DNA from: Ceratothoa steindachneri
Lineage: Eukaryota; Arthropoda; Malacostraca; Isopoda; Cymothoidae
NCBI GenBank assembly: GCA_963969495.1
Contig: OZ018320.1
Span: forward strand, 75,862,162 to 75,926,161
DNA length: 64,000 bases
Direction of reading: 5' to 3'
Made by a program: the position numbers and the translations under genes. Positions 10,421 through 22,179 of this stretch are shown here, in pieces (position 1 is the first letter of the stretch; each line of letters begins with the position of its first letter). The notes beneath the pieces were generated by a model. It did not search any database. It was not told where the DNA came from and worked only from the letters and a program-made list of their open reading frames with translations.

Positions 10421-12590
10421 AATGGTCAGTGATGCTTAAACTCATCCACATTTAAGACACCTATCTCCAGTTCTTCCATCAGGACTTCAAGCCAAACAGT
10501 CCATCTTTGGATGGGAGCGTAGGAGTCGAGATTCCTTTGCTGCTTTCCTCCTTTCAGGGGTCAGTTTTAGGAACTCCGGAAGACAGCCTCACGACTACCT
10601 TCAGGGCTAGTGTTTCCTGTTAGTCAAACGACTCGGTGGAGGCGCGCGGCCGTTTCGCCTTCTGGGAAACTGTCACGCTGGGAAAGAGGAGGAGCCTTGG
10701 GTTGGTGGGAGTAGGAGTTGTAGAACCCGCAGAAGGGTTCCGATTAGGCTTGGAAACGACCTTGATCATTTACATGGAGGGGCCAGGAGCAGAGGGTGCC
10801 CTTTTAACATTAGGCCATAAGACGTTCAAGGCAGCGCCTAGCGCACAATTATCAAGCCCTTAGCATCACGATATGAGACAATCGGCAGCGCGAACGGATA
10901 GGATTTCGTTATCCCGGAGATAAACACCACACTCTTATTCGAAGAATCATGGTGCGGCTCTCCGCATTTAACACGCTTGGCCATACAGGATAGGGACTTG
11001 TCGTGTTCGGCCTTGGAACAACTTACACAGACTTCGGATAAACCCGACTCTGCACGTCAACACGAGCGATTTTTATGGCTGAAGCGATGGCAGTATTAGC
11101 ACCTCTGCGGTAGCGATACCAACCGGCACGCACTAACTCGTGGTGCCTGTCACGGGTGAGCGTGACGAACAGTATATGGGTGGGTATCGATGCCTCTCTC
11201 TGTTTTCTCATTACACGTTCGACCTTGGGCGCCCCGTGGTCGGCCAGCTTTAAGACGATTTCTTCTAAGGACAGGTCCACGAGTTCCCTTACCTAAACCA
11301 CATTACGAAGTTTATGATAAGAGTGAAGCGTCACTCACCGCGAGCTATTAATGTCCGAAGGGTACTAATCATGCCCGCCTCGGAAGAGTCTGATGCATTC
11401 GCCTGGAGACTCCCGTCAGATAAATGGGTCATTTTCGACTCGCCACCACTCAAGCTAGGTCGTACTCCCCTCTGATGGATCGTGTTGCGTTTGGCCTACT
11501 TGCCTTCAGTAGAGCTTTTGAAGCTAGCGCGGTCAAAAATGTCAGGTAATCTCTGGATGAGGGTTTCCCGCCCGAGGTCACCTTTGGGCTGGACGTGTCG
11601 ATCTTGGCCTGGTCTTCTTGTTTTTTTTTTATTTTAGGGAGAGAAGGGAGGGAATTGAACCCGCTTCTCTTTACCCCAGAAGGCGCCCCTAGGCCGAATA
11701 GACGGGTTTCAGCAAGGTCCTTCTCCGAGATGGGGAAGAGCTTGACTGTAAAGGGGGCACCAGCGGGGGAGTACCTTCATCTCCTCGCGAGTCTTCGGAG
11801 TCCAGAGTCGCCTAAGAAGAAGTTTACACAGGCAGACTTACGTTCGGAGTTTGGCACCGAATCCGGATTCTCCCCCATAGCTTCCATATGTGACTGGGTC
11901 ACATCCGGGACCATGTCCAGCTCAGGGCGGGCTTCCATTTGGTCATCCCGACCAAGGATATCACGAATCCCTATGGCGGAATCTTCAGTCGTGTAAACAT
12001 TGTTCGTTTGGGCCGGCCAACCCACCTCCATCGGGATAAAGTGGCAAAGCGTGTCGAACCCCTAACAACACATGCCTGCAAGATAGTAGGGGTCACGGCC
12101 TGCGGGGCCCGCTATCCCTTGGCCCCTCTAAGGTGGTTGACCCTATCGAGCCACTCACACATCGAGCGCTCGTTTTGGGGTCGCTTGTTAGCTCTTTTCG
12201 GCAGTCTCCTCTTCTAACCAGGTGTGGACTGCGGCTGCTACTGAGATTTAGTCGCCCAAAGGGTCATTCCAAATAATGGGGGCTAAAGGGAAAACACCAG
12301 AACCCTTCAATAAAAGAAAGGGAGAAGCGCCCTCTCCGCTGGAAAAAGTTTAGATAGAGCCCTGAGAAAGCACGGGGGGGGGGGGGTCACCTCTTTTTTT
12401 TCATAGATGGAGATGCCCCAGGGCGGCTCCAAAGATGACGAAGGAGAATCCCATTTACCGTATGGGAAGGGGAGCCCCTCCACCGGTCGAAGGGGTATCT
12501 CGTAGTACCTCGTCCTCCCCGACGAGGGCGGGCTTGGAGGTGGCTATTCGTGAATTTCCGGTCCCCCATCATTTATTTTCTTTGTCGCCA
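10420..12590 (-). pseudogene. I/Nimb-like LINE copy 1, 5' half: decayed ORF1 and endonuclease start
   Basis: The segment from 10423 to about 10500 matches the full copy at 52.52-52.60 kb (endonuclease region). The sequence then jumps to the equivalent of about 53.33 kb, a ~730-bp internal deletion, and continues through ORF1 to the 5' UTR equivalent of 55.4 kb. ORF1 pieces include 11023-11280 on the minus strand (LADHGAPKVERVMRKQREAS and RAGWYRYR), which match the pre-knuckle domain of the intact ORF1. Stops and frameshifts are frequent. A G-run at 12374-12387 sits in the 5' UTR part. About 1.3 kb of ORF2 (equivalent to 51.2-52.5 kb) is absent between this segment and the 3' half. Confidence 0.8.
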
Positions 12591-13429
12591 TGATTAGATA
12601 TAAAAGATAAGAAAATGATTGGAAAGTAGATACTATGACCTTTCAATACCTTGGGAGGTTAAGAGAAAAGTCTGCATTGGATCAGAAATTCCAGAATGGG
12701 ATCATTTACAGATACTCAGGCTACAGGTTCGAGCTAAGTGGACCTTGACAACCCGGTTCGTTATTCAGGCAAATTTGCCCTCGAGCTTTGACCATAAAGG
12801 ATGGTGCCGACGTACCCCTTCCTTATATTGTATACTGGAAGAGGTTGAGCAGAGTCGACGCCCCAGCACACCCCGTGCCTAATTAATACTCGCCACAGCT
12901 AGCGGGTTGTAGGCTCTGGTAGGGAGTAGGCACCTCACTCGACTAATGCTCAAGAGGACGAAAGTGCGACGAGCAGCCAGACACTGTGAATAGAAGAGCA
13001 AATCTGGAAGTGAGTAGGCGGGTTTATAATAAAGAGAAGTAGAGATCGGCGGGTCCACTGACGAGAAGGGTCGGTGAGCACCTATTATCATCATACACTG
13101 ACACTAGGTGAACCGAGGATGGCACCCTTGGCACCCATGTCTAGCGGACCGAACTCACTCCAGGTGAGCACAGTCCCTCCTAGGTAGACAAATTGTTGAG
13201 AGGATAGTCCTAATAATAATCAATAAATAATATTGAATAATAAATAACTAATAATATTAACAATCATAATAAAATAATACTCATACGATTACTACTACTA
13301 ATGATAATTAATAAATAAAAATAAAGTAGCGCTGAAGGGAAGCGAAAGGAAAGCGCATCAACATCGCCCCCACGCCCCTAATTTAGACTCAGACCCCAGG
13401 ATCTGCAGCTCCTCCGGGTCCCCTGTGCA
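12591..13429. other. Unannotated sequence with AT-rich simple repeat
   Basis: There is no gene. At about 13205-13330 the sequence is a low-complexity AATAAT/AATAAATA run. The rest is mixed-composition DNA with short, unconvincing open frames. Confidence 0.45.
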
Positions 13430-14335
13430 ACAGGTAGTCTCCGAGGGTCGAATACCACAACTTGTGGACTAAGTAGCGGAAGTTTGCCTACCAAAGCTTG
13501 AAGATTAGGTAGTGGATGTTTTCGTACCACAGCTTAAGGAGTAGATACTCTCGGTTTGATTAACACAGCTCTAGGCTTAGGTAGTGATGGTTTGAGTACT
13601 AAGGCTTGAGGATTAGGTAGTGAAGGTTTGCCTATCACAACTTGAGGATTAGGTAGTGGATGTTTGGCTACCACAGCTTAAGGATTAAGTAGTGGATGTT
13701 TTCGTACCACAGCTTAAGGATTAGGTATTGGCGGTTTGCCTACCTCAACTTGAATAGGTAGTGGATGTGTGCCTACCACAACTTAAGGAGTAGATACTCT
13801 CGGTTTGATTAACACAGCTCTAGGCTTAGGTAGTGATGGTTTGAGTACTAAGGCTTGAGGATTAGGTAGTGAAGGTTTGCCTATCACAACTTGAGGATTA
13901 GGTAGTGGATGTTTGGCTACCACAGCTTAAGGATTAAGTAGTGGATGTTTTCGTACCACAGCTTAAGGATTAGGTATTGGCGGTTTGCCTACCTCAACTT
14001 GAATAGGTAGTGGATGTGTGCCTACCACAACTTAAGGAGTAGATACTCTCGGTTTGATTAACACAGCTCTAGGCTTAGATAGTGATGGTTTGAGTACTAA
14101 GGCTTGAGGATTAGGTAGTGAAGGTTTGCCTATCACAACTTGAGGATTAGGTAGTGGATGTTTGGCTACCACAGCTTAAGGATTAAGTAGTGGATGTTTT
14201 CGTACCACAGCTTAAAGATTAGGTATTGGTGGTTTGCCTACCTCAACTTGATTAGGTAGTGGATGTTTGCCTACCACAGCTTAAGGATTAGGTAGTGGAG
14301 GTTTGGCTATAAAAAATAAGGATTAGTTAGTTCAG
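13430..14335 (+). repeat. 36-bp minisatellite with 249-bp higher-order period
   Basis: The basic unit is about 36 bp (ATTAGGTAGTGGATGTTTGC then CTACCACAGCTTAAGG). Variant units recur in a fixed order, so a longer unit of 249 bp is visible. The marker GGAGTAGATACTCTCGG starts at 13538, 13787 and 14036, exactly 249 bp apart each time. The higher-order copies are nearly identical, while the 36-bp units inside one copy differ from each other. This implies recent amplification of the 249-bp block. There is no coding function. Confidence 0.92.
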
Positions 14336-15490
14336 GTTTCTCTTTGTCGTATTTCTTTTTCTTCGAACCGACTCAAAAACTTGTAGAAATGTTTCCAAAG
14401 TTCAGGGTGTACGGAAAGCTTAGAACTTTTAAAACTTATAGTATAAAATATTACATAAATTTTTCATGTTCCTGACTTTGAGACCACCCTGTAGATGAGA
14501 GTTCCAGTAAAACTCCACCCAAATGATACATTTAGAAATGATACACCCCTGTGTACAGATTATACGAACTCAATAAATAACTATAATTAAAATTTTGAAA
14601 TTTTCTCTAAAAGTATAATGAAAAAGAAAAAAAATAAATAAAAGTTTTAATCTTTCTTCCAATAAATGACGCCTGACCTCCGAAACCGCGAGGTCGCGAT
14701 CGAAGAAGTGTAGTCCGTGATTAATCAAGTGCTAAAGGATAAACCTTTTTAATCGTAAGCAATAACTTCCCCTTTGTAATCACCCTCTTTTAAAAAAAAA
14801 ATACACTTTTCAAGTCGCAAAATCGCCGGTTCGATCCCGCGTTTGGCTCCATTCCAAAGGGTTGAAACAGACAGATGAAGCCATTCAACGAAACCGATCT
14901 TAGTCGCTCAAATTGAAAACCGTAGCGGCTTCGGGAGGCCGCAAAGGCGGCACTGTGGAGGAAGATAAGTGTTTGGTGGCACTCGATTCGAATGGATTAA
15001 GTAGAGGGTGGACAGAGAAAGAGAGGGGGGCTATCAGTGAATTATGGGTGACGGGTAAAACCATAATAACACCCATCTTAACTGTTGGTGTTAAGAGAGC
15101 GCACTAAAACACGACCAGTTAGATGTTCAAACCTATTAGTTTACGCTGGCATATACGAACTTCGGGTCTGAAGAATGGCTCGAGGGAAAGGGGCCTTGAG
15201 ACCTTGCTGCACGAATCTTGTGAAAATGGTCATGATTTCTTCTGGATAAATGGTCGCCGCTGGTGTCACTGGTGGAAATAACAAGCACTTTATTAATTTC
15301 AATTACGAAAGGTAGTTCGCGGTCTATTTCGTACGTTCGATGAGCGAGAGAGATCTTCAATTGACGACCATGGCGCTCAGTGGAGGTGGCTTTTCCCCCT
15401 TTAAGGTGGGCTCGGATGTAGCATAAATAACCCTACTGAAGCTGACATCTAGTGTAACCTCCAGGTGCCACCTCCTCCAGGTAGATTCTG
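14336..15490. other. Intergenic sequence with a tRNA 3'-half-like patch
   Basis: AT-rich DNA. At about 14812-14852 the plus strand reads TCGCCGGTTCGATCCCGCG then TTTGGCTCCA. This looks like the T-arm, B box and acceptor end of a tRNA. No matching 5' half precedes it, so it is a tRNA or SINE fragment at best. A short open frame at 14913-15107 has no recognised domain. Confidence 0.35.
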
Positions 15491-15494
15491 CAGC

Positions 15495-15625
15495 TATATA
15501 TCTTTCACATATTTTCACTTCCTCTGTCTTGATCACTCTTTTTAAAGATTTTTTATTGCAAACTTTCTGTACGAGAATTGCCCTCGTTGGTTTTCCTTTG
15601 TTAGTTATAAGCAACAAGAACAATA
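15495..15625 (+). repeat. Dispersed repeat R, copy 1
   Basis: This segment shares blocks with 17886-17985, 27370-27515 (plus) and 25375-25520 (minus). The blocks are a TTTTCACWTYYTCTTC-like start, a middle of the form AGATYNCTNTTTAAA, and the signature CCCTCGTTGGTTTTC near its end. The copies are strongly diverged. It could be the 3' part of a SINE or non-autonomous element. No open frame is supported. Confidence 0.4.
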
Positions 15626-16080
15626 ATCACGTAGAGGTCGTAAACGTCTCCATAACATTCTTGATTTGACATTGGGATTAGGTTGTCAAGAAATTAACGT
15701 CGTTTTTTGAAATCCTTTTCCATCTTCATAGATAAAATTTTGCCATTTAGGTGATGATGTAATGACACATTAGAGAAATCACATGAATGGTGAGGAAGAA
15801 ATTCACAACCCTCCACAATATGATACACTGACAGATCGTAATTCCTGGCATAGCAGTATGTTAAAGTAATGGTGGGAAGCGCCACCGTACCGTGACGTCA
15901 TGGAAATTGCCATACCTGTATCACTTGCTATCTAACATATGGGTGAGTGGCGACACCAGCTTTGCTGCTCGTGGAAAGACCTGAATTATCGGAGTTCGAG
16001 CGGATGACAGACGGATGAGACATCCTGCCTCTGGGAGGGCTAACAACCCTGAAGGGCGCATTATAAATGACTATTATTAT

Positions 16081-16513
16081 CACTAACTATAATTTAAGAA
16101 GGGGATTTTTTTGAGTATTCGAAAAATAATTGCATCTTAGTTTGGTTATGACTTATGTTTTTTATCAAGGTTATTTCTAATAATTCTTATATAATATCAA
16201 AACACAATGGTCAAGTTCAGAAATAAATATAGGTATCGAAATTTTGTGAAATTTTTAAAACCCAAAGAATTACAAATGTGAAGTTCCGAAAATTTATTTT
16301 TATATATCTTCTTCTATAACTATATTTTAGCAACGTGATATTTTGAAAGGGGGAAAATTTAGTTTCAAGTTCCTTTTTAAAATTATTATAATTGGCGAAG
16401 TTTAAAAAATTAATAAAAATTTAACCATGGCTGCTTTTTTTAAGATTTTAAATTTTAATCTTAGTAGCAAAGCACAAGCTCCCCCGTAGGGAGGGAGTGG
16501 CGAAGCCATTGCC
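16081..16513 (+). repeat. ~430-bp dispersed repeat, inverted partner at 44775-45220
   Basis: The whole segment matches the reverse complement of 44775-45220 at roughly 80-85% by eye. Shared blocks include CCATGGCTGCTTTTTT, GCAACGTGATA, AAAACCCAAAGAATTACAAA and the end GAGTGGCGAAGCCATTGCCT. Similarity stops sharply at both ends, so these are two copies of one element with defined termini. The body is AT-rich and the GC-richer terminus can form small hairpins. It has no coding capacity. Confidence 0.85.
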
Positions 16514-17386
16514 TGCTGCACTTCGCCTGATGCATTTCATTATATATGCATTTGAGGCCACTCCAAGGGAGTCTCCAGAGTTGTATATAGGGTATCGGGC
16601 GTTTGAGCTCGACTTCGGCAACCAATATCGCGTCAAGGAAGAGATACAACCACTTGGTTTCAAAGAGGATTTAATAGGAAAATATATATTCCGATTCCTA
16701 AATAATCACTCAGTGTGAACATTGACAGTGGTACTTATAAGTTAAACAAGGCCATTGCTGTCTTAGTTAATCGAACGAAGAGAGTAATAGCAATGAATAT
16801 AAGATCAGTTAATAATTTTTAAATAGTGGTTACAATTGCAATTATTGGCAACTGGGTTGTTATATTCAACCAATGAAAAGCGAGCGTGCCCCTAACTCAC
16901 CATAAGTATATAAGAAAAGGAGTCCTAAAAGGTTAATCAATAACCTATACGAGGCGGCTCCTGCTCCCATCACCAAGTTCAGTCCCACCTTGCATCCTCA
17001 TCCATAAATATATCCAGTCTATTGGAGCTGAACTGTCATCTTTAGGGGACGTCCTTCATATGCTCCTACACATCCTTTAGGCTGGCATAAGAACACCTCC
17101 GGGTTTCTTTGACAACGGTTTCCCAACAAGATCAGTCATCCCCAATAAAGAAAGCGTCATTAACTCCTGCTCTTTTGTTTTCTTAGGCTATTTCTTCGAG
17201 CAAGCAAAAATTGATTAATATTTCTCTGTATCTGAATTTTATAGAGTAGTTTTTGACGCAATGACGTTATACAACGAATACGACGCTCGCTGCCGAGATG
17301 TGAGGATGCATAGTTAAGACTGTGTGAACTTCTCAAAATGGGTTGTTGCATTCAGATCTTTTATATCGCTCTGAAAAAGGAGAGGT

Positions 17387-17388
<2 letters not shown>
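16514..17388. other. Intergenic sequence, nothing recognised
   Basis: No gene or repeat family is recognised. A TATATAAG box occurs at about 16907 without any supporting exon. Confidence 0.4.

Positions 17389-17461
<73 letters not shown>
17389..17461. repeat. (AT)n microsatellite
   Basis: An uninterrupted AT dinucleotide tract of about 72 bp, one of three such tracts in the window. Confidence 0.97.
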
Positions 17462-17463
<2 letters not shown>

Positions 17464-17885
17464 TGGATTGAGGAGAGAAGAGAAACTAGTGAACTAAAAG
17501 AAACGTATTGTCTTGTAATGGAAAAAGACTGAAGGTTAGCAATAGTGATAAAAATCAGTAAATTCTTTAATACGACGTCATCTTAGTTTTAGAACGCATA
17601 TTTATAATTTAAATTCCATCTTTAATTCACATTTTTAAATAAGCGAACACGAAAATATTTCCCCCCTCAGTGTTGTAGTGAATCCGATAAGGAGGCCTTG
17701 GGGTCGCTTTTAGATCCGTGCACCCATCTGTTCTCATTTTGGGTCACCCTTACAAACCTTGACCTTTATGCTCCGCCTCCTCCTCACAAATGGGCGTCAA
17801 GGATAGCATGGGCAACCATTATCGAGGGGTGCTTGCCTTACATGCCCCAAAGCTCGCGGGTAAATCTTTGGCTATATATTTATAC

Positions 17886-17985
17886 GAGTATCTCCGCCTT
17901 CTTCGTCATTTTCCTTGCAGATCTCTACTTAAAAATCTGTATAGAGTAGTTTCCCTCGTTGGTTTTCGTTTTTCTAAAGGTTTCA
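17886..17985 (+). repeat. Dispersed repeat R, copy 2
   Basis: Contains CATTTTCCTTGCAGATCTC, a TTTAAAAATCT-like middle and TTTCCCTCGTTGGTTTTCG. These align in order with the copies at 15.5, 25.4 and 27.4 kb. The match is clearest with the minus-strand copy at 25375-25520, which shares TTCCTTGCAGATCT-type sequence. Confidence 0.5.
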
Positions 17986-19569
17986 GTAAGCAATAACACA
18001 CATCATCTTTTATCTTGTTCACATTTTATTCAACGGGGGGAAGGGGGGGGCGTTTCCTCTCGTTGCGCAAGAGTCGCTTTGATGGATACCGAAGGGCTCA
18101 GACGCGTGATCCTGAGATGTTGGAGGGTTTTTTTTTTATTTAGAGGAAAACCAACCAGTGCATGGAAATACAAGGGGGTGGAGAGACCTGTAAGGCAAGG
18201 TATGGAGATAAATTGTCCCAGCACCGTCTGCTACCACAGGCTGTGAGAGCGAGCAATTCTCTAGATGTCAGCTGCAGCATTTAGGCCCATGATACGCTCT
18301 GTGCGTGAATAGTTGGCTCACTAACTTGTACTGCTCCCATAAATGGGGGCGGATGGTTTTTAGCTATAACTATGTTGCTGTTATGAGGTTTCATATGTTC
18401 CCTTCCCATCGAGCCTTGTCTCTTGTGTCTGTTCTTGACGTCGGTTTGTCTGTACGAGCGAGTTTGCTCCGAAGAATGTGTATTTAACAGCTGTTCTTCC
18501 TCTTCAACATAAGTACATTCGATGTTGTGAGGCTCATTGTAAGGTTACAACATTTGCAAACATAAATGCAGGAATATAATTTAACTTTTTCCATGACTCG
18601 TGTACGCCTTATGTCCTGATTCGAGGATGTAGATTGTCCTAGTTTTCCCCCTCGACTCAATAAAATTCGGGTTTGTTACAAAAGTTTTGCCATTTGGCAA
18701 ATGGATTCTCTCTCTCGAATGACTCGCCGCAACACTGAAACAAGCAACATCGCCCCCCCCCCCCATCTCCAAATCCCCATTCCCTGCTCTCCAGTCCTCC
18801 ATCTTCGAGCTTAAAAGGTCTCAATCTTAATCAAATGAGAGTCGGTTAACTCAAGTATATTCATTCATTTTTAGTCAATTTTATTTAATGATACCGAGAC
18901 AGAAGAAAAATAGCGGTGGGATTTCCCGCCAATGGGTAAAAATAAATAAAAAGCCCTCGGAAATTGAGACAAAAAAGGTGGAAAAATTGGCGTGAAATCC
19001 AGAGAATGGGAGATGCTTAGAGCTTCGTGCGAGGGCAGCCAAAACAACAAATAAAGACAGATTTAATTCCACTCACATTGTCTGAAAATTTAGCCGCTGA
19101 AAAATATAGTATAGGGAGAAAGATAAATGATCGATGGATAAAGATACCCTGAATTATTGAAAGAACTAAAGACATAACGTTTACCTAGAGCGACCATTTA
19201 TGCAATTAAACTGGGGCATGTCGAGACAGCATCGCTGACAAGAACGCTATCAAGGCATCCCATTTTAAGTGCATACACTTAAAAAAACATTCAGGAAGAA
19301 GTATGCAACTACGATTTCAATCCACGATCAAGCATATGTTACAAGAAGGAGAGAACCACATAGGCAAAACTAATACTCATCCTGTTTTGAGTGTGAAACA
19401 TCTGCTTGCCTACCTCCAACCCCCAAATAACTATTAACTTAAAAACCTCAGTATATAATGTTTTGTGCTGGCATGCGTTAATGTTATAAAGTAGACCCCC
19501 TCCCCCGAGGAGATCGACTGAAATGAAAACCGAAAACCACACTAATCCTATGTCACGGTGTCACGGTAG
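17986..19569. other. Intergenic sequence, nothing recognised
   Basis: Mixed composition with homopolymer runs (G-run near 18038, T-run near 18128, C-run near 18752). Short open frames have no known domain. Confidence 0.45.
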
Positions 19570-19815
19570 CATTTTTAGTCGCGTGCGAATCAGGTTGCGA
19601 GCGACTCTACACCTCACTATGTCCGTCTGTCTCCATTTTGCTTTTTTGTTTTGTTTTTGTAATAACATTGTAACTATTCGGCCGATTCTAACGAAATTTG
19701 AAACCCTTATGTTGTTTTACATTCTCTTTCGAATGATATAATTGCCAAAGTCCTCGCGAGGTTATCCCGGGAATTAGTTTGTTTTGGCAATTACGTCATA
19801 ACTTTTCGGCCGATA
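19570..19815 (+). mobile_element. Inverted-end core-repeat element, truncated left part
   Basis: Starts with TTTTAGTCGCGTGCGA and continues with the family's left-end sequence (CTCACTATGTCCGTCTGTC). It then has one ~122-bp core unit (AATAACATTGTAACTATTCGG, AACGAAATTTGAAACCCTTA, TCGAATGATATAATTGCCAA) and the start of a second. At about 19815, inside the second unit right after CGGCCGATACTCTGC, the sequence passes into the TAGGC-type array with no right end. Other copies are at 21.33, 23.58 and 62.5 kb. Confidence 0.7.
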
Positions 19816-20965
19816 CTCTGCTAGACTAGACTAGTCTATAATATGCTATACTCTGCTAGGCAAGCCTAGAATAGGCTATGCTATGCTAGGATATTATAGG
19901 CTAGGCTTTGCTAAGCTATGCTAAGATATTATGTACAAGGGTAAAATATGCTATGCTAATTAAGGCTATAATATGCTATGCTAATTTAGGCTATAATATG
20001 CTATGATAGGATAGCATATATTACATATATTAGGATAGACAATAATAAGCTATGCTTGACTAAGGTATAATAGTATATTATAGGCAATACATATCTAGGA
20101 TAGTTAATGCTAGGCTAGGCTAAGTTATACTAGGCTACACTATGGTATGCTAGGTTAGGCTATGATATACTAAGCTATGCTACACTAGGCTAGTCTTCGC
20201 TATACCAGGCTAGGATAAGCGAGGCTTTGCTCGGCTAGGCTACGTTATGCATGCTATGCAACCCTAGGCTAAGATCTAATAGTCTATTCTAGGGTAGGCA
20301 ATACTATGATATACTATACTATACTAACTAGGGTAGGGTAAAGTAGGATAAAATATACTAGGCTAGGTCCAGTGAATTAGGCTAAGATAGGCTTTACTAG
20401 ACTAGGGTAAGCTAAGCCAGGCTAGACTAAGTTTTAATATACAATTGTAGGCTGCGCTAAGGTAGGCTAGGTTATAGCCTGCTAGGCAGGCTAAGCTAGG
20501 CTAGGATACACTGTGATAGGCTCAGGTATACTATCCTAAGCCTGGTTATTCTAATATATACTAAGCTAGGCTATATATGCAAGTATATACTAGGCTACTC
20601 TAGGGTATACTATGCTATGATATACTAGTCTGGGCTATACAAGGGTATGATATGCTATGCAAGGCTATGCTGGACTATACTACGCTAGACTAGGTTAGAT
20701 TATAGTGTACCATGCTAAGCTGACATAGGCTAGGGTAGGCTAGGCTAGACTATGGTTGGGTGTGTTATGCCAAGATATACTATGCTAAGCTAGGCTATAC
20801 TATGCTAGACTAGTTTAAACTATGCTAAGCTAGATTATGGTAAGATAGGCTATACGGTGCTAGGATAGGTTAGGCAATACTATCCTATATTTGCTAGGCT
20901 ATGCTAGGCTAGGCTTTACTATGGTTTTTAGGCTAATATAGGCCATAAGATTATCTTCTAAGTTA
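19816..20965 (+). repeat. Degenerate TAGGC/TATGC pentamer-type array
   Basis: About 1.15 kb is made of loosely ordered 5-bp words TAGGC, TATGC, TATAC and TAAGC, often as 10-mers (GCTAGGCTAT) with irregular insertions. A second, shorter block follows at 21098-21190. The array joins directly onto a core unit of the inverted-end element. The word TAGGC resembles one base-shift of arthropod TTAGG or nematode TTAGGC telomere repeats, but perfect runs of either are absent. Confidence 0.85.
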
Positions 20966-21097
20966 GGCTAGATTAGTCTAGATCATTAGTCGCCCAAGGG
21001 CCTTCATACGTCCTCGATTCAGTGCTACGCAATCGCCCGAGGGCCGTTTGTGCACTTTTACTTTTAAATGTATTCTATACTTTTAACCATACTATGT

Positions 21098-21190
21098 TTT
21101 TTATGCTAGGCTATACTATACTATGTTATGCTATAATATGCTATGCTATAATTTGCTATGCTATACTATTCTAGGCTATGCAATTAGGGT
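21098..21190 (+). repeat. Second block of TAGGC/TATGC-type array
   Basis: A ~90-bp block of TATGCTATAATATGC-type words, separated from the main array by about 130 bp. The spacer carries two copies of a TCGCCCRAGGGCC word (near 20990 and 21040). The block is the same kind of sequence as 19816-20965. Confidence 0.7.
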
Positions 21191-21324
21191 ATGACCATTT
21201 TGTTCGTTTTTCCAATTTCATAAATGAGGCGTGATAAAAAGTTAAGGCCCGTATTTTAATTAAACAAATTTTTTTAATATAATTTAGTTCTGCTTTTTAA
21301 TAAGCTTTTAGAAAGTTGTGACTT

Positions 21325-21660
21325 CTTAGTCGCGGGCGACACTACGTCTCACTATGTCGGTCGGTCCACGTTTTTTTTTTTAATAACATTGTAACAATTC
21401 AGCCAATTTTAACTAAATTTGAAACCCTTATGTTGTTTTACATTCTATTTCGAATTATACAATTGGCAAAGTCCTATAAATATTATCCCGGGAATTATTT
21501 TGTTTTGGAAATAACATCCTAACTATTAGTCAGATTCAAACGAAATTTGAAACCCTTATGTTGTTTTACTCCGGGAATTATTGAAAGTTTTCGAAGTCGT
21601 AAGGACATAAATCAGAATAAGTGAGGACACGCGACTTTTTGGTCAGCAGACCTTGTTTGA
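21325..21660 (+). mobile_element. Inverted-end core-repeat element, complete short copy
   Basis: The left end TTCTTAGTCGCGGGCGACAC is followed by CTCACTATGTCGGTCGGTCC, two core units (AATAACATTGTAACAATTC near 21390; AATAACATCCTAACTATTAG near 21508), and the right segment GAAAGTTTTCGAAGTCGTAA. It ends GGACACGCGACTTTTTGGTC then AGCAGACC. The outer AGTCGCG/CGCGACT words are inverted relative to each other. No open frame is present, so it is non-autonomous. Confidence 0.72.
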
Positions 21661-22179
21661 TTCGGAAATTCCTTGTTCAAAGTCACCAGGGCCTAGATAT
21701 TTCCTCTTATCTTGAGTTCATCACATGAGATATAAGTCTTCAAGTATACCTAGCCGACACGATATCCCCCGCTTGCTCTGAGGTAAAATATCTCATTCAC
21801 CTTCCTCCTAGTCTCATTCAGGGCCAACTGGATAAATCTACTCGTTCAATATACTTCACCACACTTGTGTTGGCTGAAAATTTCACTCGCCAAGACGGTG
21901 TTCAATGAAACCTTCCGAGGTTACTTCTTCGCATCGAGCTCATCTCCAATGCCTCTTGCAGACACTACTACCACCAACTACTAAATAAAGCAGAGAGCTG
22001 ATTTGAAGTGAACAAAACGAAAGTTAGGCCTAGTATGTGGCTGACGTCATATCTCCCTTTCCCCACATGTCGCCCAGCCTTGAAAACCTGCATATCTCTT
22101 CTCTGTGAGGGCCTGTAGCCTTTGAGCGGAAAGCCATGCCTAAAATTATTATTTATGTTATTAATATTGAATTTTGAAT
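21661..22179. other. Intergenic sequence, nothing recognised
   Basis: No repeat or coding signal was found between the inverted-end element and the foldback element. Confidence 0.4.

Noticed and set aside
19816..20965. True telomeric repeat (TTAGG or TTAGGC)
   Set aside because: Words are TAGGC/TATGC mixtures without runs of perfect telomere units, and the array arises inside a dispersed element, so an interstitial telomere is not supported.
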